Source: an uncultured Bacteroidota bacterium (GTDB lineage Bacteria; Bacteroidota; Bacteroidia; Chitinophagales; Chitinophagaceae). From it: a stretch of 64,000 nucleotides of DNA. The position numbers and the translations under genes were made by a program. Below the pieces are notes generated by a model. That model saw only the letters and a list, made by a program, of their open reading frames with translations, did no database searches and was not told where the DNA came from. Below, piece after piece: positions 54,690 to 63,605 of the stretch (the first letter of the stretch is position 1; the number at the start of each line of letters is the position of its first letter). The stretch covers positions 1-64,000 of the forward strand of contig CAINUN010000100.1 of the NCBI GenBank assembly GCA_903853805.1, written 5' to 3'.

Positions 54690-55754
54690 TTATCTTTCAA
54701 TAACTGCCAATCCCATTTGACTACCACTAATTACACGAACAAAATAAGTTCCTTTGGCAAAAGCAGTTACATCTAAGTGATTAGTGTTTAGTTGTAGTTG
54801 CAACATTTTTCCAGCGACATCATAAATGGAAACCACAAATTGGCTCCAATTTTCAGGTATTTCTATTGTAGCTCTTCCATTGTCAGTTGGATTTGGGTAA
54901 ACATTGAGCTTAGTGATATTTCCATGAACATTGGCAATGCCTGTTAATTGACGATATTGATCTTTGTAACGAATAGAAGAAACAACTTCATTTCCCAATA
55001 ATGAATTTGCTGTAACAAATAATGCAGGGTAGTGATTTCCAGTAGTCAACCACTTATATTCAACTGTAGTTCTTGGAATTCCGAAAGCTGTACCGTTGTA
55101 CGTAATTGAGTCTATTTCATCTATTACACTTCTTAATCGAATACAGTTTACAGGCGTAGTAAAGTAAGGTGTAATAATTGTACCCCATCCATCCACATCT
55201 GTAATTCTTGTACCAGTAATTTTAATATCAGCTAAGTTAGGAATAGATTGAGCAAGTGCAAAAGAGGAACTATCATGATGAGAATAAGCAAGTGGCAAGT
55301 AATACATTTCATCCTCATCAGAATAAGCAAGTGGCAAAGTAGTCCCACTTAAAGTAGCGCCATAACCTCTGCCAACATAACGTCCTGGTGAAGTTCTTTT
55401 TTGGTAAAAGAAATAAATATCTGTAACAGGAATTGGCAAACTAATGCCGCCTGTCAAACCACTAATGTCTGTTCTGATTCCATAGGCAGAAGCATAAGAA
55501 AATGCAAGTAAAGGGCTAACAGATAGTGCTGATTTATAAGAGTCAATAGTTTGACTAATAGGTGCTAATGAGGAAAAGTCCCAATTGACATTTACACCAG
55601 TAGTGTTCAAGTCAACTGCAGATGTAGGGTCAGCATCGCTAAAACGTAAGGTGTCACCAGAAACAGGGACGTCACTTGCCGTGATAGAAATTTGTGCTTG
55701 TGAAGTGGTTATACTTACAAAGAAAATTAACAGTAAAAGTGCACTTTTTTTCAT
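54690..55754 (-). CDS. T9SS-secreted protein of unknown function
   Basis: 354 residues from ATG 55754 (MKKSALLLLIFFVSITT); the upstream frame to 55820 has no signal peptide. Signal ends near TSQA-Q. The main domain begins ISITASDVPVSGDTLRFSDA and includes NWDFSSLAPISQTIDSYKSA, a common secreted family in Bacteroidota whose role I do not know. LPLAYS occurs twice (a short internal duplication; the DNA repeats AGAATAAGCAAGTGGCAA). The C-terminal sorting domain has VYPNPTDNGRATIEIPENW and GTYFVRVISG. A gene for an 84-residue membrane protein is divergent. Confidence 0.75.
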   Translation of the reverse strand: MKKSALLLLIFFVSITTSQAQISITASDVPVSGDTLRFSDADPTSAVDLNTTGVNVNWDFSSLAPISQTIDSYKSALSVSPLLAFSYASAYGIRTDISGLTGGISLPIPVTDIYFFYQKRTSPGRYVGRGYGATLSGTTLPLAYSDEDEMYYLPLAYSHHDSSSFALAQSIPNLADIKITGTRITDVDGWGTIITPYFTTPVNCIRLRSVIDEIDSITYNGTAFGIPRTTVEYKWLTTGNHYPALFVTANSLLGNEVVSSIRYKDQYRQLTGIANVHGNITKLNVYPNPTDNGRATIEIPENWSQFVVSIYDVAGKMLQLQLNTNHLDVTAFAKGTYFVRVISGSQMGLAVIER

Positions 55755-55842
55755 TTTTTTGGATGTTTTTAGAGTTGTAAAAATACAGATGCAATCTACA
55801 TTAAACTGCAATGAAATCATAAAAGTCTGAATAGCTAATTAT

Positions 55843-56097
55843 ATGGAACGAAAAATAAGCACTACGGTCAAAAAATTTTCCATCATTTTACTTTCCATCA
55901 TTACACTTCTATTAATGTGGGTATTTGAAGACATGACCGACTATAGCTATGGTGGACATTTGATGTTATTGCTTACAGGAATTGGTTGGTACTATACGAT
56001 GAGATTTATCTGGCAATATGGAAGCCGCCACAAAAAGAAAAAACACCCGTTCATTCAGGCTTTGAAAATTGTCAATAAAATGAATAAGAATCATTAA
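55843..56097 (+). CDS. Small two-helix membrane protein, unknown
   Basis: 84 residues with two TM segments (about 11-28 and 38-56), a motif FEDMTDYSYGGHLMLLLTG between and in the second one, and a basic tail (YGSRHKKKKHPF). It starts MERKISTTVKKFSIILLS. No family recognised. Divergent from the T9SS gene and convergent with the Rieske gene, whose stop is 5 bases away. Confidence 0.6.
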   Translation: MERKISTTVKKFSIILLSIITLLLMWVFEDMTDYSYGGHLMLLLTGIGWYYTMRFIWQYGSRHKKKKHPFIQALKIVNKMNKNH

Positions 56098-56102
56098 TTG
56101 TC

Positions 56103-56528
56103 TCACAAAACAATTTCTACATAACCTTCTTTCAGAACTACATCAAAATGCTGCAAATCTTTTTCAGCAGGACCTTTCTTCACTTTTCCTTCCTTGTTAA
56201 ATTCACTGCCATGCATGTTGCATCTAAAACCTTCAAATGATGGATGTAGTTGATTGTCCATGTGGGTGCATTTCATCAACACAGCATCAAAGCCTTTTAT
56301 TGTTTTTAAAACAGCAATATTATACATCCAACCTTTAGGACGAATAAGTTGAATCGTTTCTTTTTCAAACAAAGAAATGGATACGGAAATTTTTCCTTTC
56401 TCAATAGGAAGAGTAATAGAAAGAGATTGCAAATTGCCACAAGACGTAATGACTTGTGGCAATGCGATTCCTGCAGCGCCTAGTGCACAAAGTTTGCAAG
56501 TGGTTTTTAGGAAAGCTCTACGCTCCAT
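56103..56528 (-). CDS. Tat-type Rieske [2Fe-2S] protein
   Basis: 141 residues. N-terminal twin-arginine signal (MERRAFLKTTCKLCALGAAG) with a possible lipobox at VITSC (Cys30). Rieske cluster ligands C87-T-H89 (KCTHMDNQL) and C103-N-M-H106 (CNMHGSEFNKEGKVKKGP). The spacing between boxes (13) is short, and the extra disulfide cysteines of bc1-type Rieske proteins are missing, so this resembles low-potential ferredoxin-like Rieske domains. Role: electron transfer in the envelope; partner unknown. Its ATG is five bases after the stop of a porin-like gene. Confidence 0.85.
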   Translation of the reverse strand: MERRAFLKTTCKLCALGAAGIALPQVITSCGNLQSLSITLPIEKGKISVSISLFEKETIQLIRPKGWMYNIAVLKTIKGFDAVLMKCTHMDNQLHPSFEGFRCNMHGSEFNKEGKVKKGPAEKDLQHFDVVLKEGYVEIVL

Positions 56529-56533
56529 GTTTT

Positions 56534-57763
56534 TTAAAAAGAATAGCCTATGCCAATATTAATAAATGAATTATTGGGTTTGTAAGACAATCCGTTCGGG
56601 AGTGGGTTTTGAACAAGTAGTGGGTTTTCTTCACCTGTTTGCATCAACCGAACATCAGCCTTTATCACCACATTTGGGATGGGAAGATAGGTAAAGCCGG
56701 CAATTAAATGTGATTGTTTTAGTGTGCCATCATAATTTGGATCTTCATCCTCAGTACCTGCATTCAGGTCAAGCATTTCATAACGAGCAAAGGCAATGAG
56801 TTGTGCTTGTTTTTGTTTTTTGTGAAATAAATCATAGCCCACTTCTCCATAAGTGCCATACATGCTTTTTGATACATTAGTGCCATAAACTGCATTGATT
56901 TTATTGGCGTCAGTTAATGAAATAAAAGTGGCTAAAGCTTTTGCAGCGAAACCATTATTATTATTAAATTGGACATTGGCTTCTCCTAAGAAAACAGGCA
57001 TTGCAAATGCACCGCTTTTTAAGTTTAAACTATCGGCTACATTCTTGGCTAAACCATTGGTTCCACCCATGTATCCTGAAATTTGATACTTAAAGTTTCC
57101 CGAAAAATATTGCAATGAACCCAAAATAGCAAGATTATTTGCAGTAGCCATACTGCCTTCTGCTCTTCCTTCACGAATGCCATTTTCATGAGCAAATTTT
57201 GCTTGATTGAGTCCATTTACTAAGCCAAGAGAATAATTTATAGGGAAACGATTGCTGTTGCCATAAAGACAAACACCTAACTCTCGCCAAGTGGCAGGAA
57301 TAACTAGCGACTCTACCAAAGGTCTTTCCACACCATTGAAATTTACTGGCAAATGATTTTCGTTTAAGAGTCCAATGCGGGGCACAAACAAACCAGCAAC
57401 TATATATTTATTAGGGGAAATATTGAATTTCAAGAAAGCTTGTTCCATGGCAACCTCGCCTTCGCCTTCTCCACCTTCTACTTTGGCATTTTCAATTTCT
57501 AATTCAGAAAAGAAACTAATGCGGTCGTTGAATTGATGACCTACAAAAAGAACGGCACGTTCTAAAGTGGTGGTTGCTTGTTGTGCATTATTGTCGCGTT
57601 GATAAAAAGCACTTCCATATCCTGAAATGACAGTTTGTTGCTGGGTCAAACCTTGATGAAGCGAATCTTCTTTTGTTATTAATTTTTGTGCTGGGGTTTT
57701 GTATTGAGCTTGCAGTGTGCTCATTGAAATTGTTGCTAATAGCGTTAGTGTAAGTTGTTTCAT
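56534..57763 (-). CDS. Porin-like outer-membrane beta-barrel protein
   Basis: 409 residues from ATG 57763 (MKQLTLTLLATISMSTLQAQ); the frame upstream to 57853 is low-complexity and not used. After a signal peptide the sequence alternates polar and aromatic residues (VISGYGSAFYQRD, DRISFFSELEIENAKVEGGE, NYSLGLVNGLNQAKF, FKYQISGYMGG), ending FINIGIGYSF with the aromatic final strand. Similar to phosphate-selective or carbohydrate porins. The Rieske gene follows within five bases, so a shared operon is likely. Confidence 0.8.
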   Translation of the reverse strand: MKQLTLTLLATISMSTLQAQYKTPAQKLITKEDSLHQGLTQQQTVISGYGSAFYQRDNNAQQATTTLERAVLFVGHQFNDRISFFSELEIENAKVEGGEGEGEVAMEQAFLKFNISPNKYIVAGLFVPRIGLLNENHLPVNFNGVERPLVESLVIPATWRELGVCLYGNSNRFPINYSLGLVNGLNQAKFAHENGIREGRAEGSMATANNLAILGSLQYFSGNFKYQISGYMGGTNGLAKNVADSLNLKSGAFAMPVFLGEANVQFNNNNGFAAKALATFISLTDANKINAVYGTNVSKSMYGTYGEVGYDLFHKKQKQAQLIAFARYEMLDLNAGTEDEDPNYDGTLKQSHLIAGFTYLPIPNVVIKADVRLMQTGEENPLLVQNPLPNGLSYKPNNSFINIGIGYSF

Positions 57764-57967
57764 GAAATTTAATTTGATGCAGCAAAGATGAAATGAACCA
57801 ACAAAAATGATTTTAAAGAAAAGGAAAAAGAAAAATTCCCAAAAATAAAACACTGATGAGCAAGGTCATTGTTTCTTAAAAACGATTGAATAACCTTTGC
57901 TGTATCTAAACTTTATTGACAAGCAATCCTATCATTTAAGTGTCATAGAATATTTGTTTTATTGGTA

Positions 57968-57996
57968 AAACCGGCTGTTTCTTCAGCTGGTTTTTT
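57968..57996 (+). terminator. Hairpin with T-run on the plus strand near the metG end
   Basis: AAACCGGCT/AGCTGGTTT (57968-57976, 57985-57993) with one G-T pair and an eight-base loop; six T follow on the plus strand (57991-57996), while on the minus strand only TTTT follows. No plus-strand gene precedes it, so it may serve metG weakly or an unseen RNA. Confidence 0.5.
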
Positions 57997-58005
57997 CTTT
58001 ATATC

Positions 58006-60093
58006 CTACTTTACTTCAGCACCTTCATCAGCCTTTTCAATCGGCGAAGCAAAAATCAACTTGCCATCTTTGTTTTCAGCCATAAGAATCATGCCATTGC
58101 TTTCGATGCCACGCATTTTTCTCGGGGCAAGATTGGCTACTACCGTTACTTGTTTGCCAATAATATCTTCTGGATTGAAATGAAGTGCAATACCTGATAC
58201 AATCGTGCGTTTTTCGTAGCCTAAATCAATTTCCAACTTTAGCAATTTATCTGCTTTCTGCACTTTCTCTGCATGAAGAATTGTGCCTACACGCAACTCT
58301 ATTTTCGCGAAGTCATCATATTGAATCTCCGCTTTCTTTTCTACTGCTTTAGGGGCTTCTTCTTGTTTAGCCGGTGTTGTTTCCACTTTTGATTTAACCA
58401 AATTGGCATTGAGTTTTTCCACTTGTGCTGCCACTTGTGTGTCTTCAATTTTAGGGAATAAAATCTCAGGAGTTCTTAGTGGGTAATTGACTTTAAGTAA
58501 ATCCACTCTTCCTGCATTTTCCCAATCCAGCATTCTTTCTACGACCTTCATCATGCTACACATTTTCTTAGCTGTGAATGGTAAAATAGGATTGATGAGA
58601 ATGGCAAGATTGGCACACAATTGCAAGGAGAGATGAATGCTGTTGTCAATGCGTTTTTGATTGTCGGGAGTATCGGCAAGTGTCTTCACCAAATTCCAAG
58701 GTTCGTTCACTTGCAAGTATTTATTTCCCTTTGCCGAAAGTGCCATGATTTCACTCAAAGCATCACGGAACTTATAGTTTTCAATTGCTGATTCTACTAA
58801 GGTTTTGGCATTAGCAATGTCAGTAATCAAAGCCTTGTCGATGTCGTTGATGATGTCATTGTGAAATACAGGAACTCTGCCATTGCATAATTTGTGCATC
58901 ATCACAAACGCACGATTCACGAAGTTGCCAAAGTTGCCAGAAAGCTCGCTATTCACTCTTGTTTGAAAGTCTTTCCAAGTGAAATCGTTGTCTTTGGTTT
59001 CGGGTGCATTGGCACACAAAACATAACGCAACAAATCTTGCTGCTCCGGAAAATCTTTGATGTATTCATGCACCCACACTGCCCAATTGCGCGAGGTACT
59101 TACCTTATCCCCTTCGATATTTAAAAACTCGTTGGCAGGCACATTTTCAGGCAATACATAACTGCCATGTGCTTTGAGCATTGCAGGGAAGATGATGCAG
59201 TGAAAAACAATATTGTCTTTGCCAATGAAGTGCACCAACTTGGTATCTTCTTTTTGCCAGTAATCGCTCCACATAGGCGTCAATTCCTTGGTGGCAGAAA
59301 TGTAGCCAATCGGCGCATCAAACCAAACGTACAATACTTTTCCTTCGGCATTGGGCAACGGAACAGGAACGCCCCAATTGCTATCACGGGTCATGGCGCG
59401 GGGTTGCAAACCGCTATCTAGCCAGCTTTTACACTGACCATACACATTGCTTTTCCATTCGTTTTTCTTGCCTTCTACAATCCATTCTTTCAAAAAGTCT
59501 TCGTACTTGTTTAACGGGAAATACCAATGCTGTGTTTTCTTTTTTACCGGAATCGCATTGCTCAACGCACTATGCGGATTAATCAATTGTTCGGGAGAAA
59601 GCGTAGAGCCACATTTTTCGCATTGATCGCCATATGCATTGTCGTTACTACAAACCGGACAAGTACCTACAATGTATCTATCGGCAAGAAACATTTGTTT
59701 TTCCTCATCAAAATATTGCTCCGATTCGTGTACTTCAAAGGCGCCATCATTAAACAATTTTGTAAAAAAAGCCTGCGAAGTTTCGTGGTGAATTTTATTG
59801 GAAGTGCGCGAATAAATGTCGAAGGAAATACCCATTTGCTCAAAGCTTTCTTTGATGATGGCATGGTATTTATCCACCACTTGCTGTGGCGTAATGCCTT
59901 CCTTCATCGCGCGAATAGTGATAGGCACACCATGTTCATCGCTGCCGCACACAAACTTTACATCCCGTTTTTGCGCACGCTGATAACGCACATAAATATC
60001 GGCAGGCAAATAGCAACCGGCAAGATGTCCGATATGAACAGGACCATTGGCATAGGGTAGGGCGGCAGTAATGAGGTAGCGATTGAAAGACAT
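58006..60093 (-). CDS. metG: Methionyl-tRNA synthetase
   Basis: 695 residues. Class I synthetase attaching Met to tRNA(Met). HIGH motif at 20-23 ([15 protein letters not shown]), CxxC zinc knuckle C145/C148 and C158/C161, and the KMSKS equivalent KVSTSR at 330-335, in place of KMSKS as in the E. coli-type enzyme (KFSKS). A C-terminal EMAPII-like tRNA-binding domain (about 590-695) starts [20 protein letters not shown] and contains [13 protein letters not shown]. Domain order matches long bacterial MetG. Promoter candidate at 60117-60147. Confidence 0.97.
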   Translation of the reverse strand: MSFNRYLITAALPYANGPVHIGHLAGCYLPADIYVRYQRAQKRDVKFVCGSDEHGVPITIRAMKEGITPQQVVDKYHAIIKESFEQMGISFDIYSRTSNKIHHETSQAFFTKLFNDGAFEVHESEQYFDEEKQMFLADRYIVGTCPVCSNDNAYGDQCEKCGSTLSPEQLINPHSALSNAIPVKKKTQHWYFPLNKYEDFLKEWIVEGKKNEWKSNVYGQCKSWLDSGLQPRAMTRDSNWGVPVPLPNAEGKVLYVWFDAPIGYISATKELTPMWSDYWQKEDTKLVHFIGKDNIVFHCIIFPAMLKAHGSYVLPENVPANEFLNIEGDKVSTSRNWAVWVHEYIKDFPEQQDLLRYVLCANAPETKDNDFTWKDFQTRVNSELSGNFGNFVNRAFVMMHKLCNGRVPVFHNDIINDIDKALITDIANAKTLVESAIENYKFRDALSEIMALSAKGNKYLQVNEPWNLVKTLADTPDNQKRIDNSIHLSLQLCANLAILINPILPFTAKKMCSMMKVVERMLDWENAGRVDLLKVNYPLRTPEILFPKIEDTQVAAQVEKLNANLVKSKVETTPAKQEEAPKAVEKKAEIQYDDFAKIELRVGTILHAEKVQKADKLLKLEIDLGYEKRTIVSGIALHFNPEDIIGKQVTVVANLAPRKMRGIESNGMILMAENKDGKLIFASPIEKADEGAEVK

Positions 60094-60116
60094 ATTGGAG
60101 CGACAGTATTAGCCGA

Positions 60117-60147
60117 CGAAGATAAACTCAATTAATCAATGGCACAA
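60117..60147 (-). promoter_or_regulatory. Candidate metG promoter
   Basis: On the minus strand TTG (60145-60147), a 20-base spacer and TATCTTCG (60117-60124) resemble the consensus with one mismatch in the -7 box. A similar TATCTTCG precedes pdhB at 48299. Confidence 0.4.
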
Positions 60148-60193
60148 TTCACAGCATTAATAATGAAGAGTATTTCAATTACTTTATAAAATC

Positions 60194-60224
60194 AAAAAAG
60201 CCCGCATCACTTGCAGGCTTTTTG
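60194..60224 (-). terminator. Intrinsic terminator after the gene at 60250
   Basis: AAGCCCGC/GCAGGCTT stem (60199-60206 region pairing with 60213-60220, one wobble pair); on the minus strand a T-run (60194-60199) follows. Confidence 0.7.
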
Positions 60225-60249
60225 TTTGAAAACTTCTTGAAAGAAACAA

Positions 60250-60624
60250 TTACGGTTTTTTCTTTGCTGCTTTTTTCACCACATCATTCACCACAAAACC
60301 CCATGCGCCCATTTGCTTAGGATTTTTTGAGAATGCACCCAATAAAATATCTCTGCTTGCGCGAATTGCTTTTTCTACGTCAACCATTTCTAAATCTCTT
60401 TTTTTGTAAAATTCTTCTGCTTTTTTAATGTACTCTTCTGCTGTGTTATGATAGCCCTGTGCTACCGAAATTTGCGGACCAGCAGATTCCCATTTCACAT
60501 CTTGCATTGCATTCAACGGGCTTTTGACAGCATCCGTTTTGTGTTTCTCATAAATTTTGTTTGCTAAGCTTAGCTTATCTTCTTTGTTTGTTGGAATGAC
60601 AACTTTTACTGAACTGTTTGCCAT
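60250..60624 (-). CDS. Small soluble helical protein of unknown function
   Basis: 124 residues from ATG 60624 (MANSSVKVVIPTNKEDKLSL); the frame upstream runs through the promoter and was cut. Charged, no signal, mostly helical: LANKIYEKHKTDAVKSPLN, then GYHNTAEEYIKKAEEFYKKR and EKAIRASRDILLGAFSKNPK, ending in a Lys-rich tail KKAAKKKP. I recognise no family. Own -7 element and terminator, so probably monocistronic. The regions around it are rich in short repeats. Confidence 0.7.
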   Translation of the reverse strand: MANSSVKVVIPTNKEDKLSLANKIYEKHKTDAVKSPLNAMQDVKWESAGPQISVAQGYHNTAEEYIKKAEEFYKKRDLEMVDVEKAIRASRDILLGAFSKNPKQMGAWGFVVNDVVKKAAKKKP

Positions 60625-60654
60625 AATTTTAATTTTAAAAGGTTTAACAATACC

Positions 60655-60662
60655 CAAATTTA
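60655..60662 (-). promoter_or_regulatory. -7 element of the gene at 60250
   Basis: On the minus strand TAAATTTG matches TAnnTTTG, 30 bases before the ATG at 60624; no clear -33 box. Confidence 0.45.
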
Positions 60663-60757
60663 TACATCTATTTTTTGAAAAAAAAGCATTTGCCTTCAAA
60701 AAAGTCTAAAATTCATTTTTAGAAAGATAATTTTTTGGTTCAGTAGCTACAAGTTTA

Positions 60758-60899
60758 AACTGAAACCTCAGGCGTGTAGGCATAAAAACATAATATTTCA
60801 GTTTCATACAGCCTTATTCAAACTGAAATTTCATAAATTTCAGTTCGAAAACACAAAATTTCAGTTCAGAAATACAAAATTTCAGTTCAAAAACACTGA
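60758..60899. repeat. Cluster of direct and inverted AACTGAAA/TTTCAGTT repeats
   Basis: AACTGAAA (60758) and its reverse complement TTTCAGTT recur at least five times. Perfect 11-bp inverted repeat AACTGAAATTT/AAATTTCAGTT (60821-60831, 60835-60845). From 60837, 60858 and 60879 ATTTCAGTTC repeats with an exact 21-base period. The gap between the genes at 60250 and 60964 also carries two copies of TTAGAAATTAGGA-like sequence. Confidence 0.75.
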
Positions 60900-60963
60900 A
60901 TTAGAAATTAGGAATTAGGATTTCATGCTTAGAAATTAGGATTTTGTTCTTCTATTTCCTCTT

Positions 60964-61944
60964 TTATTCATAAACCAAGGTGCCACTAAACTGCTGTGCG
61001 GTGGTTTGGAAGAAAATGGTGTAATGATAAATGCCCCGTGGAATGTCTTGTAGATTGATGCTTGGACTAAGCGGCAGTGTTTTTATCCTTTGCCCAAAGA
61101 CATTGAAAATCTCCACCGTGCCTTTTACATAATGCTGCGGATAATCGATATTAAAAATGCCATTGCTGCTTGGGTTGGGGTAGATGTTGGCCGATTGGAA
61201 TAGGTGGTCGTTAACAATGCCGCCGAAAAATTCAGGAGTTTTCAACGTTATGTCGTCAATCATCCAACCAGGTTTGTTAGTTTGAATAGAATCTGAATGA
61301 AATAGGAAACGAAATCCAAAAGGTCTTGAAATAGGTTGTCCTTTTACGCCAGGAATTGCTTCACAAATACATTCTTTTACCCAGCCATTACTTTTCCCGC
61401 TCCAATAGAGAACAGGAAAATAAATCGGTATTGAATCATAATGATTTAAGGAACCATAGTAAAGTCCGTATGTATTACTACCCCAGTTATCCATAATATC
61501 ATTCTTCCAAGTTTTTCCACTATCTGTGGTCATTTGCAAAATACAGGAATCAGAAAGCGTATCGGTATCATAATAATGCCAAAAGCAGAGTGAGAAATTA
61601 TTTCCACTACCAACCCAGCTATTCATTGTGTTTGTATCGGCATACACAATTGCTGCTGATTCATTGTTAACAGGATAATTATTTAGGGTGTCAGTTTGTA
61701 ATGCAGTAATGCCTGAATATGCATTATTGAAACCAGGTTTTTGAACTGCGCCAATTTGCCAAATATTGTTAGTATAGGTTGTGTCAATTACAATTTTGCC
61801 CAAATTATTCATGTTGTTCTCAAAAGAGAATGAATCAATTGAAATAACAGGGTAAATACCGCCCCAACAAAAATTATAATTGAACTGTGCCTCCGCACTA
61901 CCAAAGCAAAAGAACAAAGAGAGTAATAACAATAGCTTTTTCAT
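60964..61944 (-). CDS. T9SS-secreted protein, lectin/MAM-like
   Basis: 326 residues from ATG 61944 (MKKLLLLLSLFFCFGSAEAQ); an upstream start at 61986 was rejected since it lacks a clean signal. The mature part (SFSFENNMNNLGKIVIDTTY, NFSLCFWHYYDTDTLSDSC, SDSIQTNKPGWMIDDITLKT) is similar to MAM/jelly-roll folds with WMIDDI near the end, typical of surface-binding modules. C-terminal sorting domain: ANIYPNPSSNGIFNIDYPQ and GIYHYTIFFQTTAQQFSGTL. Probable surface adhesin or glycan binder; partner unknown. Confidence 0.8.
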   Translation of the reverse strand: MKKLLLLLSLFFCFGSAEAQFNYNFCWGGIYPVISIDSFSFENNMNNLGKIVIDTTYTNNIWQIGAVQKPGFNNAYSGITALQTDTLNNYPVNNESAAIVYADTNTMNSWVGSGNNFSLCFWHYYDTDTLSDSCILQMTTDSGKTWKNDIMDNWGSNTYGLYYGSLNHYDSIPIYFPVLYWSGKSNGWVKECICEAIPGVKGQPISRPFGFRFLFHSDSIQTNKPGWMIDDITLKTPEFFGGIVNDHLFQSANIYPNPSSNGIFNIDYPQHYVKGTVEIFNVFGQRIKTLPLSPSINLQDIPRGIYHYTIFFQTTAQQFSGTLVYE

Positions 61945-62061
61945 ACTACCCGAATTTTTATAAAGATAAAGAAATAATGAGCTCATTCATAAGCATAGCA
62001 TTGTCTGCTTCTTGTTTAGATGTTTAAAAAAAACGGTTTTCCTTGTTTTTTTGCAAAGAGG

Positions 62062-62092
62062 TTTGCGTCAGAAAATAATAAGCTTAAATTTA
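62062..62092 (+). promoter_or_regulatory. Promoter of the NAD(P)HX repair gene
   Basis: TTTG (62062-62065), 19-base spacer and TAAATTTA (62085-62092), one base off TAnnTTTG. The ATG at 62097 starts four bases later, so transcription would begin at or next to it, a possible leaderless mRNA. Confidence 0.55.
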
Positions 62093-62096
62093 GGGT

Positions 62097-63599
62097 ATGA
62101 AAATATTTTCAGCAGCTCAAATCAAAGCCTGCGACAGCTACACTATCAAAGCTGCCAATATTCAATCGAGCGAATTAATGGAAAATGCAGCGCTTAAGTG
62201 CACGCAATGGCTTACTAAAAATCTACCTTCCGAAAGCGTTTATCTTGTGCTTTGCGGTGGCGGCAATAATGGTGGAGATGGATTGGCAATTGCTCGCATG
62301 TTGCATCATTTTGGTTATGGAGTAAAAGCTTTTTTATTACAGCATACTTCCGATTATTCAAAAGATAACCTCCACAATTTTGAAAATCTAAAACACATTG
62401 ATAACGATTTAGTAGAGCTTGTTCCGCTCGATACTTTCATCACCGATATTCCCGAACACTTCATTATTATAGATGCCATTTTAGGCACTGGCTTAAATCG
62501 TCCGGCAGAAGGATGGGTGGCACAGTTCATTCAGCACATCAATCATCTTCCAAATAGAAAAGTAGCAATAGACATTCCAAGTGGTTTGCCCGCCGATAAT
62601 ATTCCTCATGAAGATGCCGTGATATTGCGTGCCGATGACACACTGAGTTTTCAGTTTTACAAACGTTCTTTCCTACATCCCGAAACAGGCATTTATACCG
62701 GCGAAGTTCATTTGCTTGACATTGGTCTGAACCAATATTTTATTGACAATACACCCTCTATTTACAACACCATTGACAAAACTTCACTTCAACATTTTTT
62801 CAAGAAAAGAAAACCATTTACACACAAAGGAAATTACGGAACGGCTTTAATCATTGGAGGTAGTTATGGAATGATGGGCGCAGTTGCTCTCAGTTCTAAA
62901 GCTGCTTTAAGAGCAGGAGTTGGAAAACTAAAAGCATTGATACCTACCTGTGGTTATCCAATCTTTCAAACCCTTGTTCCAGAAGCAATGTGCTTGACCA
63001 ATGGAGAACAGGCTATTCAACACATCAGGCTCAATGAACCATTCGAAGCCATAGCCATTGGACCAGGTATGGGAACGAGTGAAAAAACAGGAGATGCACT
63101 TGCATCATTTCTTGAAACTTGTAAACAACCTTTAATACTCGATGCAGATGCGTTGAACATGCTATCAAAAAGAAAAGAACTTCATCATTTAATTCCTCCT
63201 TATAGTGTACTTACGCCACACCCAAAAGAATATGAACGTTTATTTGGCAGCTCAGTAAATAGCATGCTTCGCTTAGAACATGCTCGTGCTGAAGCCATTC
63301 GACTCAATATCACTATAGTTTTAAAAGATCATCACAGCATTGTTGTTTCTCCCGAAGGTGAATGTTGGTATAACACTTCAGGAAATGCAGGATTGGCAAC
63401 AGGAGGTTCAGGTGACGTGTTGACTGGAATTATTACAGGATTGATGGCTCAAGGATACCATGGTATTGAAGCTGCTATGATGGGTGTTTGGCTTCATGGT
63501 GTGGCAGCAGATATTTCGCTGGAAAATCAATCAGAAGAGTCATTGATTGCTGGCGATATTCTAGATTATATAGGAAAGGCTTTTAAAGAAATTTATTAG
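62097..63599 (+). CDS. nnr: Bifunctional NAD(P)HX epimerase/dehydratase
   Basis: 500 residues, both domains in one chain. N-terminal YjeF_N epimerase (about 1-210): LVLCGGGNNGGDGLAIARML and IIDAILGTGLNRPAEGW. C-terminal dehydratase of the ribokinase-like fold (about 225-495): GTALIIGGSYGMMGAVALSS, AIGPGMGTSEKTGDA, LILDADALNML, LTPHPKEYERLFG, and GLATGGSGDVLTGIITGL with the catalytic Asp. The enzyme repairs hydrated NADH and NADPH, using ATP or ADP. Good promoter at 62062-62092. The next gene starts seven bases after the stop. Confidence 0.95.
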   Translation: MKIFSAAQIKACDSYTIKAANIQSSELMENAALKCTQWLTKNLPSESVYLVLCGGGNNGGDGLAIARMLHHFGYGVKAFLLQHTSDYSKDNLHNFENLKHIDNDLVELVPLDTFITDIPEHFIIIDAILGTGLNRPAEGWVAQFIQHINHLPNRKVAIDIPSGLPADNIPHEDAVILRADDTLSFQFYKRSFLHPETGIYTGEVHLLDIGLNQYFIDNTPSIYNTIDKTSLQHFFKKRKPFTHKGNYGTALIIGGSYGMMGAVALSSKAALRAGVGKLKALIPTCGYPIFQTLVPEAMCLTNGEQAIQHIRLNEPFEAIAIGPGMGTSEKTGDALASFLETCKQPLILDADALNMLSKRKELHHLIPPYSVLTPHPKEYERLFGSSVNSMLRLEHARAEAIRLNITIVLKDHHSIVVSPEGECWYNTSGNAGLATGGSGDVLTGIITGLMAQGYHGIEAAMMGVWLHGVAADISLENQSEESLIAGDILDYIGKAFKEIY

Positions 63600-63605
63600 C
63601 AAAGA

